64,000 nucleotides of DNA from VXOI01 sp965197575 (GCA_965197575.1 OZ240214.1:3472001-3536000), one strand, 5' to 3'; numbered from the stretch's first letter, positions 18,412 through 27,337 are shown. Notes: generated from the sequence alone by a model not told the origin. Numbers and translations are program-made.

Positions 18412-19636
18412 TAGTACTCGATCAAGTTAGGAATCGAAGGGATAGAGGCGATGGAGTTTCGTTCTGGCATCCTGGATGCTGAAGCGCCAGTTGATGCGAG
18501 CATGAGCCTCGTTTCGTTCCAGTTCCAGGGCGCGAATTTCCCGGCAGAGGGCTGGCTCGTCCGGTAGTCGCTGCCTCAGGCAGCTCCGGGAGAAGACGCT
18601 GAACTCGATTTCCGCCATATTCAGCCAGCTGCCGTGCTTCGGGGTGTAGTGAAACTCCAGCCGCTTGGCGATGCGCCGGGCCTCCGCCGCCGGGAACGCC
18701 TCGTACAGCGACGCCTTGCGATGGGTGTTCAAGTTGTCCAGCACCAGGCGAACCACCGGGACATCCGGGTAGGCCTCGTCCACCAGCCAGCGCATCTGAT
18801 GGGCGAAGTCCTCTATGGTGCGCCGCTCCGTTACCTCCACATGGCGCCAGCCAGCCAGAGGTTCGCAGGCCAAGAACAGGTTGCGGGTGCCCTCCCGGCG
18901 GTACTCGTAATCCTCACGCTTGGGTTGTCCGGGCGCCGCAGGGATGGGTGGACGGGCGTCGGCCAGCAACTGGGTGGAGGTCTCATCGAAGCAGACCACC
19001 GGCCTCTGGGGGTCATAGGGTTCGGCATACAGATCCAGGACATCCTCCATGTGGGCCACGAAGTCGGCGCTCACCTTGGGAATGCACCACTGCTTTTTCT
19101 GCCACGGTTTGAGGAGGTTTTTTTCAGGTGCAGGCGCACCGTCTCGTATGACAGGGACTCAACCACGCCCAGCTCAACCATCCTGTCCGCCAACAGGCGC
19201 AGCTTCCAGTGGTCGTGGCCCTCGGGCGCCGGGCTGCAGGCCAAGGCGATCAGGTGGGCCTCGCCCCGTTCGTCCAGCTTGCGGTACCGGTTGGCTTGGG
19301 ACCGGTCTTGGGTCGTCCCAGCCAACCCCTCCTCGGCGAAACGCCGCTTGACCCGGAACACCGTGCCCTCGGCCACATTCAGAGCTTGGGCCACCTTGGA
19401 GGCGGACCAGCCCTCATCGGTCTTAAGCAGGATGCGGGCCCGGGTCGTAACCCTGGCCGGACTCCTCCCTGCCCGTACCGTATGCTCCAGTTGGTCGCGC
19501 TCCTCCGGCGTCAGCCGGACCGCAAATTTCTCTCTGACCACACCGCAACCTCACAACAACCCTATTTGCCCGTCAGGGTGGCACCCGGAGCCAACCCAAT
19601 AAAACTACCTTATAAAACAGGTTTGACCGAGTACTA
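18412..19636. mobile_element. IS630-family insertion sequence 1
   Basis: Ends are GTACTCGATCAAG and GTACTCGGTCAAA in inverted orientation, each beside a TA (18412-18413, 19635-19636), the target of IS630. The left TA lies at the IS5 boundary and the right TA is shared with the next IS630 element. Confidence 0.88.
18427..19541 (-). CDS. IS630 family transposase 1 (frameshifted)
   Basis: Frame A (19071-19541) holds the helix-turn-helix part: LTPEERDQLEHTVRAGRSPA, WSASKVAQALNVAEGTVFRV. Frame B (18427-19074) holds the DDE core: VVCFDETSTQLLAD (Asp), VRLVLDNLNTHRKASLYEAF (Asp) and HGSWLNMAEIEFSVFSR (Glu). They join at an A7 run (19118-19124 on the plus strand as T7). The same run occurs at the same codon position in the two other IS630 elements here, so programmed frameshifting is far more likely than three equal mutations. 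Confidence 0.92.
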
Positions 19637-20845
19637 GTACCGTTTCAATTTAATCCTGATGGATATACATGTTGGAGTTTACTGCGGGCGTCTTGAGTGG
19701 AGAACCGCCAGTCTATGACGGCGCCAGCATCGTTGCGCTCGCGTTCGAGGGCGGCGACCTCCTGCCGCAGCAGCACTTCATCGCCGACCCGGCGGTTCAG
19801 ACACTGTCTGCTGAAGACGCTCAACTCGATCTCGGCCATGTTCAGCCAGCTTCCATGCACGGGAGTGTGGTGCAGCTCCAAGCGCTTGGCTATACGACGC
19901 GCTTCGGACGCTCCAAATGCTTCGTAGAGCGAGCCCAACTTGTGCGTATTGAGATTGTCCAACACCAGCCGGACCACCCTGGCGTGGGGGTACGCCTGGT
20001 CAACCAGCCAGCGCATCTGGTGAGCAAAGTCCACCGCAGTGCGGCGCCCGGTCACTTCGGCATGTCTCCATCCGCCCTTCGGTTCACAGAACATGAACAG
20101 GTTTCGGGTACCGTTTCGCTGGTACTCGGTGTCATAGCGTTCCACCCGTCCGGGCTTGGCCTTGATGGGCGGCCTCACGTCCTCGATCAACTGCTTGGAG
20201 GTCTCGTCGAAACACACCACCGGACGCTCCGGGTCGTAGTCTTCGTGGTACAGGTCCAGCACATCCTCCATCCGGGCCACGAACTCCCCGCTCACCTTGG
20301 GGATGCACCACTCTTTCTTCTTCCATGGTTTGAGTTCGTTTTTTTGAGTATCTGGCGCACCGTCTCCAGGGATATGCTCCCGGCAAACTCCATCGCCACC
20401 ACCTTGTCAGCAAGTAGCTGGAGCGTCCAGTGCGCGTGTCCTTCGGGCGCATTGCTGCACGCGATGGCGACGAGGTGCGCCTCCTGTCTGCCGCTCAGCT
20501 TGCGCTCACGGCCTGACCGTGGCCGGTCGTTGATTGCGGCTTCCACCCCCTCCTCGACGAACCGTCTGCGCACTCTGGCAACAGTGGCGGCGTTGAGCGA
20601 AACCGCCTCAGCTACCTCGCGGTCTGCGAGTCCTTCGTCAGCTTTCAACAGCGCAAGGGCCCGCTTTACCGTGCGGGCCAACGGCTTGCCACGGCCGGAT
20701 GTTTCAATCAGAGCGGAGCGTTCGGATTGGGTCAGTTCGACTTTGTATTTGGAGACAGGCATGTCAGGTACGGCCTCGCTAAAGGATTTTACCCAAGCCT
20801 ACCTGATCTTCTTTATGATTGTAAGACTTTCTGGAAACGGTACTA
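19635..20845. mobile_element. IS630-family insertion sequence 2
   Basis: Bounded by TA-GTACCGTTTC (19635 on) and GAAACGGTAC-TA (to 20845). Its left TA is the right TA of element 1, so one element inserted at the edge of the other. Confidence 0.88.
19645..20762 (-). CDS. IS630 family transposase 2 (frameshifted)
   Basis: Frame A (20292-20762) contains the helix-turn-helix (LADREVAEAVSLNAATVARV); frame B (19645-20295) contains VVCFDETSKQLIED, VRLVLDNLNTHKLGSLYEAF and HGSWLNMAEIELSVFSRQCL with the three acidic catalytic residues. The frames meet at an A7 run (T7 at 20339-20345). It is clearly related to, but well diverged from, element 1 and the copy at 45-46 kb. Length and motifs are intact. 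Confidence 0.92.
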
Positions 20846-20886
20846 GTGGTGCAACTGCTTTGGAATGATAACTGCTAAACCCGTAT

Positions 20887-20983
20887 CGTCATTCCGGCCT
20901 TGAGCCGGAATCCAGAAGGCTTACGAAGGTCAACTGCAAAGCACAATTAGGGCCCTGGAATCCGGCTTTCGCCGGAGTGACGG
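20887..20983. repeat. REP-like palindromic repeat pair
   Basis: Two short palindromes of the ATTCCGGC...GCCGGAATCC type stand 40 bases apart (20890-20915 and 20955-20983). A related palindrome lies at about 42057-42082. These are dispersed extragenic repeats rather than a gene. Confidence 0.6.
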
Positions 20984-21102
20984 TTAATCTTCAGCCCATC
21001 ATTACAATGCTGTTGAACTACTAGGGCGCATGTAGAATATTTAATGCAGTGGGCCGGGGAGGCCTCTTCCCATAGTGATTAGCAAAGCCATGACCTTGGA
21101 AA

Positions 21103-21351
21103 TCAACACTCCTCAGCAGAGTATGGTTCAAGGCAACCTTCCTCCAGTCCATACTTGCTGCTACCGTCCTCCAAGGAAACATCATATACGGGAACTTCTC
21201 GCCCCTTCGGTACTCCAACCGTTTCTTTATCGACTGGTCCACTGCCTCTTTCGACAGTGCGTATCTGCTTGATAGTGCCTATTTTCTCCACGGTCTCAGT
21301 GGACTCGCTGCTCTTGACTGTTACTTTGTCCCCTATTTTGTACTCAGGCAT
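21103..21351 (-). CDS. Small hypothetical protein, SH3/KOW-like
   Basis: 82 residues starting MPEYKIGDKVTVKSSESTET; the frame is open further upstream, but that part overlaps a tRNA-like sequence and lacks protein-like features. The pattern (GDKVTV...GTIKQI...VPVYDVSLEDG...LEEGCLEPY) is a small beta-barrel typical of proteins that wrap or read modified surfaces, as in KOW or SH3-like domains. No named family recognised. Confidence 0.5.
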   Translation of the reverse strand: MPEYKIGDKVTVKSSESTETVEKIGTIKQIRTVERGSGPVDKETVGVPKGREVPVYDVSLEDGSSKYGLEEGCLEPYSAEEC

Positions 21352-21383
21352 CCCCAAACTCCTATGTGTGGACCCGACCAAAA

Positions 21384-21409
21384 TGGTCCAGTGGGGCGGA
21401 ATCGAACCC
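21384..21409 (-). other. tRNA/tmRNA 3'-end-like sequence
   Basis: On the minus strand 26 bases read like the T-loop, acceptor and CCA of a tRNA or tmRNA (GGGTTCGATTCC, then a GGACCA end). The upstream sequence does not give a matching acceptor or D-arm, so no complete tRNA is present. It may be the attachment-site remnant left by an integrated element, or chance. Confidence 0.35.
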
Positions 21410-21713
21410 TCACGGGGTTTCCCCAATCCGGCAGTTTCTGTAGCTGAAAATTCTCAGGCAAAGAGACAATTGGGTGCATTTGCCGTTCCGCCACCGCAGA
21501 ATCTGAGGATTTTACCACGCAGGCAATCAAGCTCATGGCAGTTAGGAAAGGTAAGTCGAAAGGGTTGTCCTACAAGGACAGATACGCGGCAATATTTGGA
21601 TCGCTGCGCACAAGGGTTGTTATGGAACAACAACCGCCGGGCGGGTAACCGAGGCAAGCCAGCGTACGGTGCTTGACTCACCGCCTCCCAACCGCACGAG
21701 ACCCTGGCAAGAC

Positions 21714-21734
21714 TTGTATCACGTCGTGATACAA
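21714..21734. promoter_or_regulatory. Operator-like palindrome before the toxin-antitoxin pair
   Basis: TTGTATCACG and its exact complement CGTGATACAA flank a single T. A TACAAT hexamer inside the right arm (21730-21735) can serve as -10 box, so a bound repressor would cover the promoter. The toxin-antitoxin start is 45 bases downstream. The Xre antitoxin is the obvious ligand. Confidence 0.65.
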
Positions 21735-21778
21735 TTGCGCTGGTGCGGGTTCGACGTTCGGGCTCCCTGGAGATGGAT

Positions 21779-22015
21779 ATGCCGACGGTGGCCATCGTAG
21801 GCCAATACCAATTTGTTATCCGAACCAGGGAATTTGATTTTGAGCCGCCTCACGTCCACGTGCGCGTCGGGAACGAAGACTGGGCACGGATCCTCCTGGA
21901 CAACGGCGAATATTCTCATGAGCCGCCTCCGGGACATTATCGCGCGATCCTCGAGGCTTTCGACGCCCACGCGGCCACCATCCGGGAAGAGTGGTTCCGA
22001 ATTCATGCGAGGTGA
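21779..22015 (+). CDS. DUF4160 protein, putative toxin
   Basis: 78 residues beginning MPTVAIVGQYQFVIRTREFD, with EPPHVHVRVGNEDWARILLD and EAFDAHAATIREEWFRIHAR, the DUF4160 pattern. The start is placed at 21779, six bases after GGAG. DUF4160 proteins are usually encoded directly before a DUF2442 protein, a pairing regarded as a type II toxin-antitoxin system; the partner follows seven bases later. The toxic activity is not defined for this family. Confidence 0.8.
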   Translation: MPTVAIVGQYQFVIRTREFDFEPPHVHVRVGNEDWARILLDNGEYSHEPPPGHYRAILEAFDAHAATIREEWFRIHAR

Positions 22016-22021
22016 GGAGCA

Positions 22022-22525
22022 ATGGCCACGACCCTAGTGAAAAATGCTGACCGGATGATGTCGTCCGCCTCCGTGCTGGACGAGGGGATCGAGCTAACTT
22101 TCGTGGATGGATGCTCAGGGTTGATCCCTTTCAGCGACCTGCCCGAAATTTCGGAGGGTGGCGGCCTCAAGGACCTGGAATTGCCCACGCCGTATGAGCT
22201 GGTCCTGACCACGGTTGGAGGCGATCAGTCCGAGGTCCCCTGGGACTTCGCCCGCCACTACTGCGATCCGGCCTACCGGCCGCTGATAGAAGCTCAGGCC
22301 AGGCAGGCACGTGATAGTCTGGGTGGCCGAATCCGGGAGCGCCGCGAGGCGGCCGGTTTGACCCAGGCAGAGTTGTCATCTCGCGCGGGGGTCGGCAGAG
22401 TGACGCTCACCCGCATTGAGAAGGGAGAGCATAGCCCGCGAACCGAAACCCTCACTGCAATCGCGCGCGCCTTGGAAGTTGAGGTTGGGGACCTGATCCT
22501 GCCAGCAGCTCGTCGGAATCGATGA
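22022..22525 (+). CDS. DUF2442-Xre fusion, putative antitoxin
   Basis: 167 residues. The first ~80 are DUF2442-like (SVLDEGIELTFVDGCSGLIP, FSDLPEISEGGGLKDLEL), the partner domain of DUF4160. Residues ~100-160 are an Xre helix-turn-helix (RIRERREAAGLTQAELSSRA, GVGRVTLTRIEKGEHSPRTE). GAGGTGAGGAG precedes the ATG. It should neutralise the upstream protein and repress the promoter at 21714-21734. Confidence 0.82.
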   Translation: MATTLVKNADRMMSSASVLDEGIELTFVDGCSGLIPFSDLPEISEGGGLKDLELPTPYELVLTTVGGDQSEVPWDFARHYCDPAYRPLIEAQARQARDSLGGRIRERREAAGLTQAELSSRAGVGRVTLTRIEKGEHSPRTETLTAIARALEVEVGDLILPAARRNR

Positions 22526-23031
22526 CCTACAGGCGAAATGATGCTGGACCAGTTCTGCGGCTGCGTAACCGCTTGGACGGTTTGGCAGTCGTGGTTCTTC
22601 ACGCCTGAGCGTGGTGTTAGGAACCTAAAAGGTGGCCCCAGCAGTCATAACGGGCCTTTGGTGCGGGAGGCGCTGGATAGGACCCCCGGAAGCTCCCTGC
22701 ACGCGGACGGCATTGGTAAGGGTAGTCTGCCGTTTCTACATTGCGACAATTGCGGCTGGACATTGACTGAGGACGCCCTGAATAGCCCTTCTTGGCAGTG
22801 CCTCTTGGAGAAGTGGACTTGATCCCCGTCGAATAGACCAGGCAGAGTGTGCGACAACAGCCCGTTTGAAGGAGATCTCCTCAGCCTCAGGCAAGCCAGT
22901 CCGAAACAGGCAGAGCAGGCCCGACGGTTTCCAAATCCCTTCGACCAATGCAATCGGAGCGGCCCGTATACCCGGGTAAGGCCCAGGGTATTGCCTTACC
23001 GCACAACGATCCTGCCACACTCAAAAAACCC
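22526..23031. other. No gene recognised
   Basis: About 500 bases with short frames only. No ribosome site, domain or repeat stands out. Its right end leads into the repeat-rich promoter at 23032. Confidence 0.45.
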
Positions 23032-23144
23032 TTGACAGCGTTTTTGAGAGGAAATTATTGTTGAGGGGATTTATTGAGAGGCGGGGCAAAGCTGACAGCC
23101 GGGGTCCGCACCGGGCCTCTCAAAAACGGCCGTTTGTTGAGGGG
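23032..23144 (+). promoter_or_regulatory. Promoter with five TTGAGRGG repeats
   Basis: A consensus TTGACA (23032-23037) stands 17 bases before TTATTG. Five copies of a TTKTTGAGRGG element overlap and follow it: 23041-23051, 23058-23068, 23071-23081, an inverted copy at 23116-23126 and 23134-23144. The last copies run into the ribosome site of the gene at 23156. They could be operators for one of the zinc-ribbon proteins or iterons of a replication or recombination site. Confidence 0.55.
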
Positions 23145-23155
23145 AGAGGAACGCC

Positions 23156-23503
23156 TTGCACGTCTATCTGGCAGGCGCCTGCCCCCAGTGCCGCAGCACT
23201 ACGATGGTGGTCACCAACCAGGACGACGCTTGGGGAAAGGACCACGCCATCAACTGCGGTGTCTGCGGCCGCCGGGTGATCGCGGCAGGACTCACCGGGA
23301 GGGGACTGCAGTGGCACGGCTCGATCGACCCGGAGGATTGGGGCAACAGGCTGTGGGACTTCGCTTCGGAAGGGGTCGGTTCCTTCACCATGGCAGAGGG
23401 TGACCGCAGGCGCGAGGAGAGCAGAGTTGTCGCCTCCGCTGTGGTCCACTACGCCCGGGAGACTCCCCGCTGTGTGGCCTCGAGGAGAGTCCCGAACCGA
23501 TGA
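23156..23503 (+). CDS. Zinc-ribbon protein, first gene of recombinase cassette
   Basis: 115 residues from a TTG start behind GAGGGGAGAGG. CPQC (residues 9-12) and CGVC (34-37) form a four-cysteine zinc ribbon; the rest contains LQWHGSIDPEDWGNRLWDFA and a basic tail. The stop overlaps the next start (ATGA at 23500), so the two are translationally coupled, and a serine recombinase follows. No named family recognised; a DNA-binding accessory of the recombinase is possible. Confidence 0.6.
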   Translation: MHVYLAGACPQCRSTTMVVTNQDDAWGKDHAINCGVCGRRVIAAGLTGRGLQWHGSIDPEDWGNRLWDFASEGVGSFTMAEGDRRREESRVVASAVVHYARETPRCVASRRVPNR

Positions 23504-23691
23504 CCCCCGACCCGGAGCTGGTGCGGGGGTGTGGAGACCGTCTTGAGCTGGTGGCCGAGGACCTGTCCGACCAGAACACATACATGGGCCGCTGCCTCCA
23601 CTGCAATCAGGAAATCCATGCCAAGGGCGGAGTCGCCTGGCGTCGGGCGGTCCGGAATCCCTGCCCGCACTGCGGCAAACCGGGGTGGTGA
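23500..23691 (+). CDS. Small zinc-ribbon protein paired with recombinase
   Basis: 63 residues with CLHC (32-35) and CPHC (55-58) and the block AKGGVAWRRAVRNPCPHCG. A homologue with the same spacing and ending, but frameshifted and with the third cysteine replaced by Arg, precedes the tyrosine recombinase at 50.6-50.8 kb. The gene ends five bases before the recombinase start. The recurrence next to two unrelated recombinase types argues for an accessory role in recombination. Confidence 0.65.
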   Translation: MTPDPELVRGCGDRLELVAEDLSDQNTYMGRCLHCNQEIHAKGGVAWRRAVRNPCPHCGKPGW

Positions 23692-23695
23692 AGCG

Positions 23696-24301
23696 ATGAT
23701 GATTCCCGTCACCTATGGCTACGCGCGGGTCAGCAAGAGCGACCAGGACGACCGGAACCTCGAGACCCAGCTCCGCGAGCTGGCCAACCACGGCATCCGC
23801 GAGGAGATCATCTTTTCCGACGTGATGACCGGCCGTTTGATGTCGCGGCCCGGATGGAACGATCTCGTGGCCCGGGTCCAGCCGAACGACACCATCGTGG
23901 TGGTATGGCTGGACCGCTTCAGCCGGAACTTCGAAGAGGGCGTGAGGATCCAGGCGGACCTCACCAGCAGGAACATCGGCATAGTGGCCATCAAGGAGGG
24001 GATCGACACCACCGACGACAGCGCCGCGGCCAAGTACTTCCGCCGGATGATGCTGGCCAACGGTGCCTACCAGGCTGATTCCACCAGCGAGCGGATAAAG
24101 GTGGGCCAAGAGCGTGCCAAGGCCGAGGGGAGGCCGCCTGGGCGGCCGCCTGCGCTTTCACCCGGCCAGGTGAACGAGTGCAAGCGTATGTTCGCGGAGA
24201 ACCCGTCGGTGAGCCGTGTGGCCAGGATCATGAAGATCTCGTGGAGCACGGCCAACAAGGCGATCTTCGATGGAAGTTCAGCGCAAGCAGGAATGCAATG
24301 A
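23696..24301 (+). CDS. Serine recombinase (resolvase/invertase type)
   Basis: 201 residues: catalytic Ser in TYGYARVSKSDQDDRNLETQ, the Arg-containing VVVWLDRFSRNFEEGVRIQA motif, IVAIKEGIDTTD, a long E helix (KYFRRMMLANGAYQADSTSE) and a C-terminal helix-turn-helix (NPSVSRVARIMKISWSTANK). This is a complete small serine recombinase that would resolve or invert DNA between short crossover sites. It follows two zinc-ribbon genes and overlaps the start of a Cys-rich gene by ATGA. A truncated relative is at 14840. Confidence 0.9.
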   Translation: MMIPVTYGYARVSKSDQDDRNLETQLRELANHGIREEIIFSDVMTGRLMSRPGWNDLVARVQPNDTIVVVWLDRFSRNFEEGVRIQADLTSRNIGIVAIKEGIDTTDDSAAAKYFRRMMLANGAYQADSTSERIKVGQERAKAEGRPPGRPPALSPGQVNECKRMFAENPSVSRVARIMKISWSTANKAIFDGSSAQAGMQ

Positions 24302-24441
24302 CTGACACCGACCGGCCCCTCTGCGACTGTCCCGAGCCTTGCGCCTGCTACGCCGGGGGTTACGCCGCCGGCTCGGGAACGGAGACAAGAGGCAGGACGG
24401 CATTCCCTGAAGGCGGCTTCGAGCGACTCGGCCTCCTGTAG
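24298..24441 (+). CDS. Small Cys-rich CDCP protein, copy 1 (diverged tail)
   Basis: 47 residues starting MTDTDRPLCDCPEPCACYAG, with the ATG overlapping the recombinase stop (ATGA). The CDCP-PC-CYA-GY-AG block is shared with the genes at 51160 and 57266, both beside recombinases. Here the conserved second half (KDKAYFEVLA and the CxC-PC end) is replaced by unrelated sequence, so this copy is probably truncated by a frameshift or deletion. Family not recognised. Confidence 0.6.
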   Translation: MTDTDRPLCDCPEPCACYAGGYAAGSGTETRGRTAFPEGGFERLGLL

Positions 24442-24558
24442 GCCGCCAAGAGCCCTGGACCGGCGATGCCGCACCCGGCATCTCCTGGAGCAGCGGTGGC
24501 GCTCCCTGACGCGCCACACGAGACGGGTGTAGCCGGAGGTCAGCCAGGCGGCCCAGGT

Positions 24559-24723
24559 TCAGCCGGCGGAGCCGATACGGTATTTGCCTGTGCCGCACAC
24601 AGTGCAGACAGCCCGCAGGGCGGGACGTCCGTTCTTCATTGTCACCTGTTCAACATCCCGTGAGCCGGTCTTGGCCCGGCACTTCAGGCAGTAGATTTCA
24701 ACGGATTCGGGGGGTGTGGCCAT
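24559..24723 (-). CDS. DUF5679 zinc-ribbon protein
   Basis: A 54-residue protein: YCLKCRAKTGSRDVEQVTMK, NGRPALRAVCTVCGTGKYRI. Two CxxC pairs and the NGRPAL-(x)3-CxxCG-T-K-RIG pattern identify DUF5679, a small zinc-ribbon family common in Chloroflexota and actinobacteria. AGGAG stands nine bases before the ATG. Role unknown; the fold suggests nucleic-acid or protein binding. Confidence 0.85.
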   Translation of the reverse strand: MATPPESVEIYCLKCRAKTGSRDVEQVTMKNGRPALRAVCTVCGTGKYRIGSAG

Positions 24724-24873
24724 AATCGAAGGCTCCTGTTCCGAAGGCTGCCAGGATTATAGCCAAAAGAAACCCTCGCGCTGGATGCGGCGGCAGGACC
24801 GGCCAGACCCTTCGGTTTTTTCACTCTGAAATTGCCTGAATTCTCCCGGGACCTACGGGCCGACGTGGCTGCA

Positions 24874-25191
24874 CTAGATAACCCTGTCTCCCCGCCCTGG
24901 CGCGGACTGGCTGTCCGGCTCACCCGCTGTCCCGGGCAGCGGGGTCAGCATCACGCGCCAACGAGGAGTTTCCTTGGATGCCTCGACCAGGAGTTCCTCG
25001 AGCGGGACATCGATGTCGATATCGTCGAATTCGAAGTTGAAGGCGGCCTTCACGTGGGTGGGGCAGACGATGCCCGCCGTGGCGTTGTTCTCGCGTCCCA
25101 CCCGCCTCAGTTCCTCGCGTTCGGCGAGGGTCATCTTGATCCGGCGGTGGCAGCCGGGAATGGCGCATTTGACCGGGACTCTTCTGGGCAT
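24874..25191 (-). CDS. Hypothetical protein with Cys/His cluster
   Basis: 105 residues from the ATG at 25191 (MPRRVPVKCAIPGCHRRIKM). CAIPGCH with a later CPTH can bind zinc. Helices follow (TLAEREELRRVGRENNATAG) and an acidic segment (FEFDDIDIDVPLEELLVEA). The frame is open 175 codons further upstream, but that part is Pro/Arg/Ser-rich and reads like noncoding DNA, so the internal start is preferred. No family recognised. Confidence 0.5.
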   Translation of the reverse strand: MPRRVPVKCAIPGCHRRIKMTLAEREELRRVGRENNATAGIVCPTHVKAAFNFEFDDIDIDVPLEELLVEASKETPRWRVMLTPLPGTAGEPDSQSAPGRGDRVI

Positions 25192-26056
25192 TTCCCCAAT
25201 ATTACAACAACAGCCCAGGGGGTCGGACATGCGCGCAGGGTGTTCAGCGTCAACTTTTATCTTGGTTGCGGCGCGGGAAAGTCCCTGCACCCAGGTGGTC
25301 CTGGGCAAAGACTCGCACACCGGAAAGGGCCGTTGAACGCTGAAAACGCGGTTCGCACAACCGGCCTTCTGACTGCCGGACGTAACCGGGGGCAGGCGGG
25401 GCCGTGAGGTATTCGGCGTCCACCGGTGCCGCCGGCAGCCAGGGGACGCCGGCACCGCCGGCCCAGGCCACGAACAGACGCCACTGCCCCGAGCAGGCCC
25501 TTCGGGTTGAATCCGACCAGCTGGCCGAGACGGCACCTGAGATGGCCGGAGAGAGACCGCCCGGAAGCCCGGGGTGGTCGGCCAGGGAGAAGACCTCCGG
25601 CTTCGGCTGCGGGGAAACAGGCTGCCGCCCGCTCGGGGCGGATCCACCGGAGACTCCATGAGGAGGGAGCCGATGCCGAACAGGGAGAACTGCCCCGGCG
25701 AAACGGACTGGGCCATTACTTGAACCTCTGGCTCGAGGGTCCCATAAAAGTTCGTTAAGGTCTGTTATCGGACATTTTCGTCAGCTCCATTTTAGCCCGG
25801 CCTGACGGACTGACACCCAGGACAACAGAGGTTGAAGCCAAGGATTACAGGAGGTGAGGTTTTGTGGCTATGCCGATGTGGAACGCTCTCACCAGGCGGA
25901 GCTGCAGAAGACCCGCCGCTTGGCCAAGAGGAGCGGCGGCCGTTGTGGGTGGCCCGCCGCGGCAATACTGCCCCGGAGCACTGTACACGTTCATCAGATT
26001 ATTCCGGCAGACCCGAAAAGGTAACCCGTGGCACTGGCGCGGGATGGGGAAGCGGT
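25192..26056. other. No firmly supported gene
   Basis: A minus-strand protein-like stretch appears around 25250-25470 (AWAGGAGVPWLPAAPVDAEY, RVFAQDHLGAGTFPRRNQD), and MAQSVSPGQFSLFGIGSLLM opens near 25716 in another frame; these may be pieces of one degraded gene. I cannot assign them. Confidence 0.35.
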
Positions 26057-27193
26057 TCAGCCAGAGTATCTTTCCCTGAGTTCTGTTTGCGGGTCGTAGT
26101 TTCCTATAGGGATTCCGTTCTCTTCAAAGCTCTTAAGCGTTCTTCTAAAGCCCTCTCTCCAACCCTCATCATCCGTTACGCGCTCAACAAAGACGCTCCC
26201 CATACCGGCGAGCAGCATGTGCTCGAATTGTGTGTTGGATCCCTTTCGCTGCCGCAAGATGCGGCTCAATTGCTCACCATCGTAATCTTTAATACAGACT
26301 TCCATTTGATCAAACGTTGTGAAGCCCAGGCTACGAAGAATCTGAGCCATGAAATCGTAGGGATAGTCGGGGCTAAGTCCATTTTGGCCAACCCTCAGGT
26401 CAAGATACGACCGCAATGCATCGGCGGTTATCTCTACTTCATCGAGTGCTCCCTTTTCGACCGAGGTTCTTGCCAGTCGCCTTAGCTCTTTATCTTCATC
26501 TTGAATTGCTTGGAACTCCCTGTCCGCGATCTCGAGTAATCCGGCAAGAGAGATAAACCTCCGACGAATGGTGTTTGGTGTTGTAATGGAAGCCTTGTAC
26601 TGAATATCGTGTTCGATTTCTGCCCAAGCATGCTGCAGGATTGTGCGGACCTGGACCTCAGCAACTAAACCGCGATGGGGTTCATATTCTGGGAGCTCTG
26701 TCCGCCTGCCATTTATCTTTACGAGATAGTGGTCGCTCCGATACCCGAATCGCTCATCTTGATAAAGTTTCTGGCCATGGTCTGTGTGCTCAATGACGTC
26801 GAACTCCTCATAGATGCAATCGCCGATACTTGCCAAAGCGCGAGGGAAGAAAGCAATAATGCGCACGCCGGCAAGATCGGTGATGTCATCGAGCGGGCTC
26901 CGGTACTTAGGTATTGTAGGATCATTTTCGGATGGTGTTTCAGCTTTAGCGCCGAAGCTCTCAGGCTCTTTCGAGCGAGCCTCTACGGAATTTATCGCGA
27001 TATCCTTAGCCCTCAGGGCTTGGACTATGATTTCCCGCACTGCTTTAGCAAAGGCCTCGTACTCAGATCGTACGCGAAGGTATTCCTCGACAGCGGTGCG
27101 CCCGTGCTCCGCAAAGTCGAAGAGCTCCTCTTGTTCCTCCTCGCGATCCACTTGGTCGACCTGTCGGTTAAGAGCACTTGGGTCATCAGTCAT
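26057..27193 (-). CDS. RelA/SpoT-domain alarmone synthetase-like protein
   Basis: 378 residues from an ATG eight bases after GGAGGT. Residues ~85-190 form a RelA/SpoT synthetase core: YRSPLDDITDLAGVRIIAFF, DERFGYRSDHYLVKI and LVAEVQVRTILQHAWAEIEH, with the Asp, Tyr and Glu/Gln residues for nucleotide binding and pyrophosphate transfer. No HD hydrolase, TGS or ACT domain is present. A long helical C-terminal half (REFQAIQDEDKELRRLARTS and beyond) is unlike housekeeping Rel. It could make (p)ppGpp-type signals or, as a toxSAS/CapRel-like protein, modify tRNA. No antitoxin gene is adjacent. Lower GC than its neighbours suggests transfer. Confidence 0.8.
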   Translation of the reverse strand: MTDDPSALNRQVDQVDREEEQEELFDFAEHGRTAVEEYLRVRSEYEAFAKAVREIIVQALRAKDIAINSVEARSKEPESFGAKAETPSENDPTIPKYRSPLDDITDLAGVRIIAFFPRALASIGDCIYEEFDVIEHTDHGQKLYQDERFGYRSDHYLVKINGRRTELPEYEPHRGLVAEVQVRTILQHAWAEIEHDIQYKASITTPNTIRRRFISLAGLLEIADREFQAIQDEDKELRRLARTSVEKGALDEVEITADALRSYLDLRVGQNGLSPDYPYDFMAQILRSLGFTTFDQMEVCIKDYDGEQLSRILRQRKGSNTQFEHMLLAGMGSVFVERVTDDEGWREGFRRTLKSFEENGIPIGNYDPQTELRERYSG

Positions 27194-27337
27194 TGCATCG
27201 CACCTCCCGCCAGCAGCCGGCACGGCGGTCTTCGTGATAGGCGTGCGTCTCGTACTCTACAGGCTCAGGAAAGCTGAGCGCGATGTGCATTATACGCAGC
27301 GGCTGAACCTCGACCTCGTCGCCACCCAGGATGTCTG

